DNA from: Liquidambar formosana
Taxonomy: Eukaryota > Streptophyta > Magnoliopsida > Saxifragales > Altingiaceae
Direction: 5' to 3'
Assembly (NCBI GenBank): GCA_039720395.1
Contig: CM077831.1
Coordinates: 35,003,067-35,067,066, forward strand
DNA: 64,000 nucleotides
Under the pieces are notes generated by a model. The model was not told the origin of the DNA, made no database searches, and saw only the letters and a program-made list of their open reading frames with translations. A program made the position numbers and the translations under genes. Positions 24,009-35,073 of the stretch are shown piece by piece. Position 1 is the first letter of the stretch, and each line of letters starts with the position of its first letter.

Positions 24009-27000
24009 GTAAAGATACCATTCCAATTGATTTATTCTTTTGTGTGAATAGAAAAGATGATGATAGGAATTCTTTGATTCACCAAAAATACATAGGAATT
24101 CTTTGGCATTCTTTTCTGTATCAATCATGTATACAATTTTTTTCTTTTTTCTTTTTTTTTTCATCTTGTACAATATGAGGTGAAATTTGTAGAATTTTGT
24201 GGGTCGAATGCCCTTACAATACAAAAGAAGATTACCATTATTTTCTCAATTACTGTTTGGTTCTAACTCACAACATACTAATATTATGCTTGCAAATACT
24301 GAATTCAACATTTTATGATACTTCCAGTTCCAATGGACTTTGTCATTCTTTGGATGTATCGTCAAATAAGTCATTGATCTGGTCAGATGACTTTTCTCCA
24401 TTTAATCTGTTGCCCATTTTTCATTTTTATACTGAAACTGCTTGCTGTGTTTTCTAATGTTGACTGACCCCTAGAGGGCTCCAAGGGGCCTGCCCAAGGA
24501 GAGCACCAAAAGACATTCTTGATTTTCCAGCATCAAACCTGCTTCAGGGTTCTTCTGGGTCGGAAACCGTAAATTTATTAATGCTAGTTGGTCAAGTTAA
24601 CTTTGAACTCAACAACCAAGGTGTTGGGTACACTTGTCAACCTCTAGCAGGACCTAAAGGTTCCATTCCCTTATAAATGAGATTGAGTTTTTTAGAATTG
24701 ACTTCATGTCAACAAATGCAAGATGGAGGAGGGTACTCTGTCTGAGAAGAAACTATTGAAGACCGAGTGAGGGATCAAAGAATGTCTACTTTTCTCCATC
24801 CTTTCCGCGTAGCAAAGTCACAAATCAAACAAGTTTTCTAGATGTAGTCTACAAAATTTAAGGACTTTGATTTGTTGATTTGTTACATGATTCAAAAGCT
24901 TGTTTTTTTTTATAATTATGTTCTGATTTCTAGGAGGGTAAAACTTTGAACAAACAAATGTAAGAACAAGTCTACGGTAGATGACAACTGGATGGGGATC
25001 CGATGTTGATGGGGATGTTATGGGAGAGACACTACATTTGATAATGGTCCTTTGACGGGCTTTTCTTCCTACTTTATTGTTTATTCAATGAAGCCATCAT
25101 GCTCTTGGGACCAAGTCAAGCAGAATCCATTCTCTATTACATTTTTGGGCTACAGAGGTTGAGTTTAAAACTCTTTGGAAGGTTTACACCAGATGGGCCG
25201 CCTAGTCGATGGGCTTGGATTTTGGATATAGGTTAGAATTCTTATACTGAGTATTATTTGGCAGAAAAAGGAAAAATTGTGGATTTGAATTAGGCCGAAT
25301 AATAGTTGGGAAATATAAAGTTTGATGTGTGATAGAACAATGTTATGTCCTTTTAACATGAAACAAACATAAGACTATGGAGTTATATATCTTGAATCTT
25401 GACATGAAACAGAAATTTTGAAGGCTTTACGTATCATCTTGAGTTATTCCCAACAAATGATTTGCCCCATCCATACAAAATCTTTGTGGCAGTGGAAATG
25501 GGTGAAATATCTAAATTTTGTGAATGGTGGGAATGCACAGGGTATATAAGTAAACAGATTTTACTTTTTTATTTTATTTTATTTATTTATTTATATTACC
25601 AATATAATCCAAATTAAATAGGAAAAAGGCTATCATGAACACAACTTATTATGTTTTTTCCTTAACTTCTCTTCTTCATGAAGTATAATAAAAAATCACA
25701 ATGCAAGCATCCAATGATGAATGATTAGATAAAGGACTATGTAATGTAAGTAACCCACGAAAGAAACTGGCTGCCAACAAATTCATTAAGAAAAATCACT
25801 CGCCAATTCCTTAATTATGAGCTGGTTGGGATTGAACTCTAGACTTTTGTGGGCCGATGTTGTGCCTTTCTGATCGTGTGAGAGAGCTCGTAGTAAGACA
25901 AGGCCGACGCAATCATGGATCCTAGCTTTTAAATGAAAAATGAAATGATATATCTCCCCCTCCAGAAGGCCATGCAAAGGTGTAGATACAAGGTGAATAT
26001 GCACATGGGTAGGATGTAGACATATTCCTGCAAAGTTCCATCGTTGAGGAGCATCTTTGTGACTATGTGGAGCCTTCACCATGGCATATCTTTCAAGAGT
26101 TGGTCTTGTCTTTTACCAAGAAACCAAATACAAAACCTGCAACTTCTTCACGAGGCTCCAAAAATGAGAAAAAGTAAAAACTGTTCCCTAGAACCATTTC
26201 TTAATTCCAGTTTATTCCTCCACTAGACCAGTCTACCCGTTGATTTATTAATCTTATTCCATTTGCACCCCTCATCTCAATTTATGATCGTCCCTACTTT
26301 AGTTTGTTAGTCCTTGAAAGAAAATTTTAATTTTCGTAAAAATTTGTCACATCTACCCAACTAATGTCCAAAAAAAGAAAAAAGAAAGAAAGAACCATGG
26401 GGCAAAATCATACATATTTGGAATTGTACATATGCCTGAGAAATTCGAAAGCACAATGATTACCAAACAAATTCAAAATTCATTGTGTTTTGGAATTTTT
26501 CACGATTACTTTAGTTTGTTAGTTCTTACATTTTTTATTTTTCACTCTTTTATTTATTTATTTTTTTTCAAAATTCAAACCCACGATTTTTTTTTTCTTT
26601 GGATGGGTGAGTTGGGTGTGCGTATATTTTACGTAGCAAAAAAAATAAAAAAAGCATAAAAATTAATTACTTATGAAAATCATTTTTCTCTAAAATAAAT
26701 GATATTCCCAATGATAAAAATGATACCCAACGTGAGTTCATAGACACTGCCTTATTTTTTCTTTTATGGGTTTGTATTGCAATACAAAGCGAGTTTCTAC
26801 TAGTTTACACGCTTAATCAAGAAAAAAATGTTACTCCAAATGGGCCAAAAAAACCAAAAAAAAAATTGTTACTCCTAAATCCTAATAAAGGAAAAGGAGG
26901 GAAAAACAAAAGGCACTATAGAGGATAGACTGTACTATAGACTGTAGTTAGTGGAAGATTACTAAGTTAGAGCCCTCGATTTTTTAAAAGGGATATGAAT

Positions 27001-27250
27001 CTTGTTTCTTTCTCTCGTGCAGTTATACCAAATCCACTCCCCAGTATTCAAATCCAGACACTCCTCTCATCAAAAGTGGAACAAACTAGAAAAAAACTCT
27101 CCTTATTTATCCATCCTCTTCTCTCTCATGACTTTATTTCTCCACCTCAGAGCTTCATAGTTCATACCCACCTCATCTGCTATTAGTGTTGTTACTACTG
27201 CCTGGCACCACCGTTTTTTACCCCAAATTCGCTCAATTTTTGTAGCTGAA
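24009..27250. other. IQM 3' region and intergenic DNA; SD3-1-like promoter
   Basis: No further gene is recognised. AATAAA-like words and a T-rich stretch follow the IQM stop. Short frames at 25786-26226 show no family features. Part of 24580-24690 and, on the minus strand, 25790-25870 contain tRNA-like B-box words (GGTTCCATTCC; GAGTTCAATCCC) that hint at decayed SINEs, without clear ends. Confidence 0.3.
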
Positions 27251-29720
27251 ATGTGTGTATCTTGGCATAATCAGCTGGAATCTGAGATACCCATCAAGCA
27301 TTTTCGAGGTAAGAGCTGTAAAGTTCACTCTTTTGGAAAGTCTGCTTGTTTTTTAGCAGTAACTTTGTTGCTCTTGGGTTTTCCCTTTTGTGGGGTTTGT
27401 GATGAGCTTCCTATGGTTTCAGTACCTCTTGGTTTTGAGGTTTCTGGGTATGATAGAAGTAGGACTTGGGTTTCTGAAAATGGGGTTTTTGCATTTGGGT
27501 TCTTGGATTATTCTCAGAAAGATGATAATGATGATGATGCTGATGGGTTTGTAGTAGGTATTAGGTATAACTTAGGAAATAAGGTTTCGAACGTGGCTGT
27601 TTGGACTGTTGGTGGGGGCCTTAGAGTTTCTCAGAACTCCACACTTAGGCTTTCCATGGATGGAAGGCTGGCTTTGGTTGAAAACCCTAGTGGTTTGATT
27701 GTTTGGAGTAGTGATTCATCTAGTTTGGGTGTTCAAAAGGCTACCCTTCTGGACAATGGCAATCTAGTGCTTATGGGTTTTGGAGATAATGTGCTCTGGG
27801 AGAGCTTTAATAGCCCAACAAATACTCTCCTAACTGGCCAGTCTCTCCATTTCCCTCAAAACCTTAGAGCCCCTTCAACAAAATCAATTTCAAGTTACTA
27901 TAATTTTGTGATTCGGAGGTCAGGTGAGCTCGCTCTCGTGTGGGAAAGCAATGTGACTTACTGGAGGAGTCATTTGAGCTCCTCTGCTATTGTCAAGGAA
28001 GCAACGTTTGACTCTAATGGTGTCTTAAGACTAATTGATGATACTAACAGAACTGTCTGGTCTAAGTCAAGTAAGGATTTTCAAGACCCTTCAGTAGTTT
28101 TGAGGCATCTTAGGATTGATACGGATGGGAATTTGAGGATTTACTCATGGGACAGTGTGCTTCATACATGGAGAGTAGGATGGCAAGCAGTTGAGGACCA
28201 GTGCAAGGTGTTTGGTTTTTGTGGTTTATATAGTTTGTGTGGGTACAATTCAACAGGACCCACTTGTGATTGTCTGTACCAGGATTCCTTGAACTTGGGG
28301 AACTGGCCCTCCCGGGATGGATTCGGTTAATTTTGGGTGCAAGAAGATGGTGGATTTGGGGAACTGCAAGATGAATACCAGTATGGTGGTTCTGAAACAA
28401 ACAGTTCTTTACGGACTTTATCCTCCTCAAGATGTAGATCTCATGCTAGGTGAGGAAGCTTGCAAAGAATACTGCTCCAATGACACTACTTGCATTGCAG
28501 TCACTTCAAAGAATGATGGTTCGGGTCTTTGCAGTGTCAAAAGAACCAGCTTTATTAGTGGGTATAGGAACCCATCCGCCCCTGCAATTTCATTTTTGAA
28601 GGTGTGTTTGGTACCTCAAGCAGTTTCAGCTCGGGGGGCTAATCCCCATGGTAATGCAGAACCAATTCCACTGCCATCTAAAAGATCCAATGTCAGTGGA
28701 GATAACAGTAAGAAACTTGTAGGAGCTATTGCTTTGATAGTCTTGGTGACAGTCTTGAGTTTTCTCACCATGGAGATGTCCGTGTTTTGGTTTTTTTATC
28801 GAAGAAGGCAAATTCAGGCTCAAAGAAGAATTCCCTTTGGGAAGGATGCTCAAATGAACCCACACTACAGTGTTGTTATCCGATTATCTTTTGAAGAAGT
28901 AAAAGAGCTGACCGACAACTTTGCCAGCCAACTCGGCCCCTCTGTTTTTAAAGGCATACTTCCGAACAAAACACCTGTAATTGCCAAGTTGCTAAATGAT
29001 GTAGTTGCATCCGAAAAGGATTTCCGAATGGCAGTTTCTACCTTGGGTGGCACTCACCACCGGAATCTTGTGCCTCTGAAAGGCTTCTGTTTTGAGCCAA
29101 AACACAAGTTTCTACTTTATGAGTATATCCTGAATGGCTCTCTGGATAAGTGGCTATTTGACATGAAGCGGGACCAAGATGAAGGGAATTGGCAGCAGAG
29201 GCTTGATATTGCTCTTGGAGTATCACGGGCCCTTGCTTATTTACACTTAGAGTGTCAACAATGCATAGCTCATGGGAATTTGAAGCTTGAGAATGTCTTG
29301 CTTGATGAGAAGTTGGTTCCGAGGTTGACAGATTTTGGACTCCGAAGCTTACTCCAAAAGGAAGCAGCTTCTTCATCCGAGTCTCCGTCAGAGAGAGATA
29401 TCTACATGTTTGGAGAGATGTTACTGCAAATCGTGATGTGCACAAGGGATATTGTGGTGGATAGTCTGCATGATTTAGTTAGCAAGATATGTCATGAACA
29501 GAAATTGGAGGGTAGCAAGGAAGCGGAAGGAGTGGAAAGAGTGGTGAGGATAGCTTTGTGGTGTATGCAAAATCAGCCATTTCTACGACCTTCCATTGGC
29601 GAAGTGGTTAAGGTATTAGAAGGCACACTTTCAGTTGATAGGCCCCCATCAGCTTTTACTTTTAGACATAATAATCAGACAGATGAAAGAGTCTTAACTG
29701 AGATTGAGGCAGATTCCTAG
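27251..29720 (+). CDS. SD31: G-type lectin receptor-like kinase, SD3-1-like (intronless; frameshift; probable pseudokinase)
   Basis: Plasma-membrane receptor-like protein, one exon, about 822 residues once a single extra base is discounted. Order: hydrophobic signal segment (about residues 32-50); bulb-lectin domain (VSENGVFAFGF, LDNGNLVL, about 55-190); Cys-rich EGF-like stretch (CKVFGFCGLYSLCGYNSTGPTCDC, about 318-342); PAN domain (about 360-450); transmembrane helix (LVGAIALIVLVTVLSFL, about 488-516); kinase-like domain to the C-terminus. The VAIK lysine (VIAKLL) and DFG (TDFGL) are present. The HRD motif reads HGN (CIAHGNLKLENVLLD) and the Gly loop is degenerate, so catalysis is doubtful. 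The frame breaks at 28311-28313 (one C too many), stopping at 28328-28330 in the EGF/PAN linker. The rest continues in the next frame from about 28317 without other damage. Confidence 0.87.
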
Positions 29721-30690
29721 GAGATAACCGTCTTTGGTATGGAAGATGAGAGAGTTCTAACAGTTTCTGGCTCCACACCTCAAGTTTTGTTTGGGGTTGT
29801 GGAATGTCTGGGAGTTCAAAGTTTTTGGAAGATTGAACCCTGGAAATATATACGAATGTACTCATCTGTGTGTAAGCAACCTTGACATTTTAATCAAATG
29901 AATGTTGTTGGTTTTCAGGTTTTTTACATTTTGTTCACATTCCTGCATGTCTTTGTTGAGACCATCTTGCTTTGAGTTGTGAGGTACAAAGCAGCGATCT
30001 CGTTCATCATGTTGAGACCTTATTACTTTTGCCGGACCATGTTGGGACTTTGAGTCAATCAATATGTGGATGACGTCTATCGGGTGCGTGAATTTTGCCA
30101 TTTTTTTTCTTACATTAGTAGTCTTTTAATACGAAATTAGTAGTTATTTGTATTGAATTGTAATTATTTGCCCTGTAACCGGACCAATCTATATATCCCT
30201 TAAAAAAGGACAGCATCACAGCACCTCAATGGCAGCCTGGAACCCATTTCAATAATGAACTCCAACTTGCAACATTGTTTGACAGATTCCCTTTGAATCA
30301 ACTTTAAGGTATCCCAAACGGCCAAACAGCTTGATCATTGATTTAAGTCAAATTGCTAGCAAATTTGATAGCGATGACTTACCAGAAAATTTGATAAGTC
30401 TAGATGGCTATGGGTCCTATTTCACCAGCGGTTCTTCGCAATATTCGACTTCTTTTTCTTTGTTATCATCAAAATTCGTCTTTGAGATGCAAGGTTAGCA
30501 ATTTTCTCAAAGACTAATCAGGCTTTTCAGTTTTTAGCAAGCTTCAACGTGAGGAAACTATATATTCTCTCTCATTCTCTTTTCCCACTAACTCTGACCC
30601 CACTTTTAAATCGACATGGTCCTTTCACATTGGTTCAAGAAATTATGTTAAATAGGAAATCCAAAAATATTTAAATATTTAAATAAGGAA
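29721..30690. other. SD3-1-like 3' region and intergenic DNA
   Basis: No gene is seen. Around 30130-30200 the words TTATTTGCCCTGTAACCGG and ACCAATCT match one end of the Tourist-like MITE in PTC52 intron 5 (38088-38238), so this is probably a decayed or truncated copy. Confidence 0.4.
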
Positions 30691-30852
30691 CTCAAAAATC
30701 TTACGGAAAAAAATAATAATAATTAAGGTATGGTAATATTGAATATCAAAAAATACCATACCTTAATTAAACTAATTTGACGCAAAAATCTTCGAAAGGA
30801 AAAAAAAAAAAAAATAAAAATAAAAAAATAAAAAAATAAAAAATAAATAAAA

Positions 30853-30890
<38 letters not shown>

Positions 30891-32330
30891 ATTTTGCAAA
30901 AATAAATAATAAAAATCAAAGTTTTGAAATATTGAACCCCAATTTAACCTATCTACATAATAAGTTAATACAATAGATAATATTACTGAATAATAATTAA
31001 TTAAATATTTTACACAATTCGGCGTACCGTGCAAATCACATTAATGTGGCGCGGCACTTTGATCTTTCCTCTCTTCATTTATTCTACTCTCTCATTAACC
31101 TTGGTCCCACTTTCCTAATGATACGACATTAGTTTATTGGTCACCCATAAATTATCTTCAATAAGAAAAATTTAAAATTTTAATAGGGACCACCAATTAA
31201 ATAGGAAACTCAAGAATATAATCTTGAAATGAAAAATGATAATAATTAAGGTATCGTAATATCAAATATTGGAAATTATCAAACCTTAACTAAACTAGTT
31301 AGACTCAATAATTTGCAAAAAAGGTAAAAGAGAAAATTGAAGTACTGTATTACAAATCTTTTTTTATTATTTATTATTTTTTTATGCGCTGGGGACATCC
31401 ATTACAAGCTCACCGTGTTCTTTTCTCCACTGATTTGCACCAACTCATGTTGTAAATTTGAAGTGAACGGAGAAACGTGAAGAGAAAATTGACATTAGGT
31501 CTAACAACCATGAGAATTGTGAATACCTTATAATACCATACCTTAATTAAACTGATTTGAATCAGTTTAATTAAGGTATCAGTTTAATTAAGGTATGGTG
31601 TTATAGACTCAGTTTAATTAAGGTATGGTATTATAGATTTGAATCAGTTTAATTAAGGTATGGTATTATAGATTTGAATCAGTTTAATTAAGGTATGGTA
31701 TTATAGACACAGTTTAATTAAGGTATGGTATTAGAGATTTGAATCAGTTTAATTAAGGTATGGTATTATAGACACAGTTTAATTAACGTATGGTATTATA
31801 GATTTGACTCAGTTTAATTAAGGTATGGTATTATAAGGTATTCACCATAAGAAAATCAGTTTAATTTTTTTTTTAAGGAGCCATGACGAAAAAGAAGAAA
31901 AAATGAAATAAAAGTCATTTACATGCCGGTTAAATTAATTCCAAATTAACATAATTCTTGTCTAAGGATATTGTTTATAAAAATAAAAAGAATTAAGAAT
32001 TAAAAGCGGTGTTAGCAATGCCACTTTCAGAAGAATTTTTTATTTTTTACTTTTAAAGGAGCCATGACGAAAAAGAATAAAAAAATGAAATAAAAGTCAA
32101 ATACACGCTAGTTAAATTAATTCCAATCAACAAAATTCTTGTCCAAGGATAGTAAACTGAAAAAAGCAAAATGAGTTTCTTGTTGCAATTGGAAGAATTG
32201 AATTGGGTGCTTGTCACACATTTGCCTTTTTCATCTGGAGGGAATTTCAATCATTCCCAACCATAAGGTATTAGGGTTGTTAGACCTAAGGTGTTCAACT
32301 ATAAGGTATTTGAATGAGAATTGTGAATTA
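30690..32330. repeat. Repeat block with a palindrome-bounded minisatellite
   Basis: The core, 31519-31845, begins GTGAATACCTTATAATACC and ends in its inverse, GGTATTATAAGGTATTCAC in reverse orientation. Between lie about eight head-to-tail copies of a 30-35 bp unit, CAGTTTAATTAAGGTATGG followed by TATTATAGA and either TTTGAAT or CA. Related fragments (ACCATACCTTAATTAAACT, TTAAGGTATGGTAAT) occur at 30720-30780 and 31240-31310. A (TA)n run lies at 30856-30887. A separate direct repeat of about 105 bp (GGAGCCATGACGAAAAAGAA, AATGAAATAAAAGTCA) lies at 31866-31972 and 32053-32158. Confidence 0.8.
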
Positions 32331-32764
32331 GGGGAAAACTACACATTTTTTGCGATTGGTGCATAGCAACCATGAGTCCATGACAATAGTTCTTCCCCGT
32401 ATTACTCCGTGAGCTGTCCAAATTTAATTTTTTTTTTTAATTAAAAAAAATTGGTACGAAGGTTGATTGGTGTTAAGGTGCTGCACCCTACAAATAAAGG
32501 TTCTAATACGTGGGTGTTCATAACATTCGTGTACTGCACTTCAATAAAATTAAACTAAAATTAAACCATTTACCCCCCACTGCACCTAAAATTAAGTTAA
32601 AAAAGATTTGACAGTTTCATCAAAGATTTTATTACCAAATGAGTATATTATGGTTTCTCATTAAAACCATCTTCACTTGGAAAGTATATTGACAGCTGAC
32701 CCTTACTAATTTACTGTACCATTCTTTCATGTATGTTTGGAAGGCAAGAAAGAAGCCCTTCACA

Positions 32765-32773
32765 ACTATAAAT
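32765..32773 (+). promoter_or_regulatory. TATA box of the XTH gene
   Basis: CTATAAATA lies 78 bp before the ATG at 32851, a normal plant distance with a leader of about 50 nt. Its presence suggests that the single-exon XTH copy has a working promoter. Confidence 0.6.
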
Positions 32774-32850
32774 ATGCCATTAAAAACTCTATTCTATTCT
32801 ACATTAGAGCCTTTTAGCATTCAAACCATTTCAAAAACCAAAAAAAGAAA

Positions 32851-33807
32851 ATGGTGAATTCTTACTCTTATCTGCTGTTTCTCTTGGTTTGCATTCATGT
32901 CTTTCTAGCTTCTGGGTCACCCCAAAACCTAAACCTACCAACCTCAACGTTCGATGAAGGGTTTCAACATCTATATGGAGATGACCATGTCTTCATCCTT
33001 GAGAATGGAAAATCGGTTCATATCTCTCTAGACAGCAGAACAGGTTCTGGTTTCATTTCCCAGGACCAATACCTCTATGGATACTTCAGTGCTTCTATTA
33101 AACTCCCTTCAGATTACACTGCAGGGGTTGTCGTCACGTTTTATACATCAAATCAAGAACTATACGAAACCAACCATGATGAACTGGATTTTGAGTTCTT
33201 GGGGAATATTAGAGGCCAAAGTTGGGTAGTTCAATCCAATATTTATGGCAATGGAAGCATAAGCAGGGGCAGAGAAGAGAGATACGGTCTCTGGTTCGAT
33301 CCTACTGAAGATTTCCATCAGTACAGCATTCTCTGGACAGGGAAGGTGATCATTTTCTATGTCGACAATGTTCCCATTAGAGTGGTAAAAAGGACAGAAG
33401 CAATGGGAGGGGACTTTCCCTCCAAGCCAATGTCCTTATATGCCACAATATGGGATGGCTCTAACTGGGCTACTTCGGGAGGTAAATATAAAGTAGATTA
33501 CAAGTACGCTCCTTTTATTGCCAAATTTTCTGATCTTGTCTTAGGTGGCTGCGCCATCGATCCCATTGAAAAATCATCCACGTGCGATTATGACACTAAT
33601 TTTGAAGCCATAATTTCCACCGGTGTCACACCCAAAGAAATAAGTGACATGGAGAATTTCAGGAAGAAGTACATGACATATTCCTACTGCTACCACCGGA
33701 GTAGATATCCAACTCCATTGCCGGAGTGTGTCATTAAGCCTCAAGAAGCAGAGCAACTCCGACGGATTGATCCATATGTATTCGGGGGAGGCCTTGTTGG
33801 AATGTGA
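32851..33807 (+). CDS. XTH: Xyloglucan endotransglucosylase/hydrolase, group III-like, single exon
   Basis: GH16 enzyme that cuts or re-joins xyloglucan in the cell wall; 318 residues, complete. A signal peptide covers residues 1-20 (YLLFLLVCIHVFLASG). The catalytic motif HDELDFEFLG is at 109-118, with nucleophile E111 and acid/base E115. The N-glycosylation site typical of XTHs follows at N134 (NGS). The WDGSNWATSGGKYKVDYKYAPF strand and four C-terminal cysteines (C234, C245, C280, C293) are present. The extended GNIRG and GREERYGLWFDPT segments point to the XTH27-30 (group IIIB) branch, whose members are generally reported as transglucosylases. Related plant XTH genes normally have several exons; this one has none interrupted, which suggests a retrocopy that gained a promoter. 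The frame is intact. Confidence 0.92.
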   Translation: MVNSYSYLLFLLVCIHVFLASGSPQNLNLPTSTFDEGFQHLYGDDHVFILENGKSVHISLDSRTGSGFISQDQYLYGYFSASIKLPSDYTAGVVVTFYTSNQELYETNHDELDFEFLGNIRGQSWVVQSNIYGNGSISRGREERYGLWFDPTEDFHQYSILWTGKVIIFYVDNVPIRVVKRTEAMGGDFPSKPMSLYATIWDGSNWATSGGKYKVDYKYAPFIAKFSDLVLGGCAIDPIEKSSTCDYDTNFEAIISTGVTPKEISDMENFRKKYMTYSYCYHRSRYPTPLPECVIKPQEAEQLRRIDPYVFGGGLVGM

Positions 33808-35012
33808 AACCTTCAGTTTTTGAGTATTTAGTATTATTTAGTTTTATTTGATGTTCAATTAGGAAGTCAATTTTATTAGAAATCTCCAATAAAAAGGGAT
33901 TCGTAATTGGTTGGTATGTTTAGTATCTTCGATGGAAGTTGATGTGAAGCATTGCAATGTGGGAATGTGAGTAATGAGAAGTAATTAAACTATTTTACCC
34001 TGGTGCTGCATCAAATACAAAACCTTTCTTTTATTGATTTATTTATTTATTTTTTTCCATTTTTCATGATGATTTGTTTCTTGAGTTTTGAATCTTTCTG
34101 GTGATTAGCGATTTCGGCATGACTTGCTATGACATTTGAGGTCACCGCACAATCTGTGTCAGCAAATGTTTGGAAAAATTGGCTGGTAGTTTTGCCCAAT
34201 TGGCCATTTGGGTAGTTGAGCTTAGGATGTTTTGCCTCCTCTTGAGATGTAATTACTTAGTCTCAACTGTTTTAACCTATGAGATTGGTAAAAGAGGATT
34301 GAGACCCATTGTTTAATAGATCTCACCTAGTAATTTAAGCATACTGCCATATTAGATAATCACATGATTGAAGTGATTCTTGACATTAATTTGGACCCAT
34401 TTCCAATTTATGCATAGACATAAGATAATCGGCAACTAGTGAGGTCCTAATCGAGATGCGTCACTTTCTGGTCTTTTTGGCTTGGTTAGTCTTAAAGAAT
34501 TTCTGCAAGGGCTTACGGTAAATCTCTAAAGAAAGAATAATTAGAAAAAAACATTTTTTCGGATAAGAATATCATCTATATCTAGATCGATTCTAACACA
34601 ACTTGAAACTGCAACCTCCCCTCGAAGAGAACTTCCTAGTGACATCTTCCTTATTGGTTTAAAACGAGTGGCATCTTCTCTTCAATCTGTGAGGTTCAGT
34701 GTGGTCAAAGCTAAGTTGAAACTTTCTTTCAAGAAGTCATACTATGACATCTGTCAAGATCCTTTGGAGCCACCACAAGCAAGTACAATAATTTATTTTG
34801 TCCAAATTCTATGTAGTAAAATAATTCATATTAACCACCCACGAAAAAAAAAAAAAAAAAAAAAAAAAAACCTACCGCAATCAGATCATTTGCTTCAATT
34901 GCAACCCACCAGCTTCAGCCACACAAATTTTACATTCATTCACACCACTCATCATACCTTTAACAGATTATCCATTCATCCATGTGAATAACTACACACT
35001 CATTCTCTCTCT
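33808..35012. other. XTH 3' region and PTC52 copy 1 upstream DNA
   Basis: No gene is seen. An oligo-A run of about 28 bases lies at 34843-34870. The short open frame across it is non-coding. Confidence 0.35.
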
Positions 35013-35021
35013 TTATATATA
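35013..35021 (+). promoter_or_regulatory. TATA box of PTC52 copy 1
   Basis: TTATATATA lies 53-61 bp before the ATG at 35074, in a CT-rich context (TCTCTCTTTATATATACAC). Copy 2 has an equivalent ATAAATATA at 41288-41297, upstream of its ATG at 41345. Confidence 0.55.
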
Positions 35022-35073
35022 CACACACATATACACACTCGAAGTTGCAGAAACTGTTGAAAAAGAAGCAACC

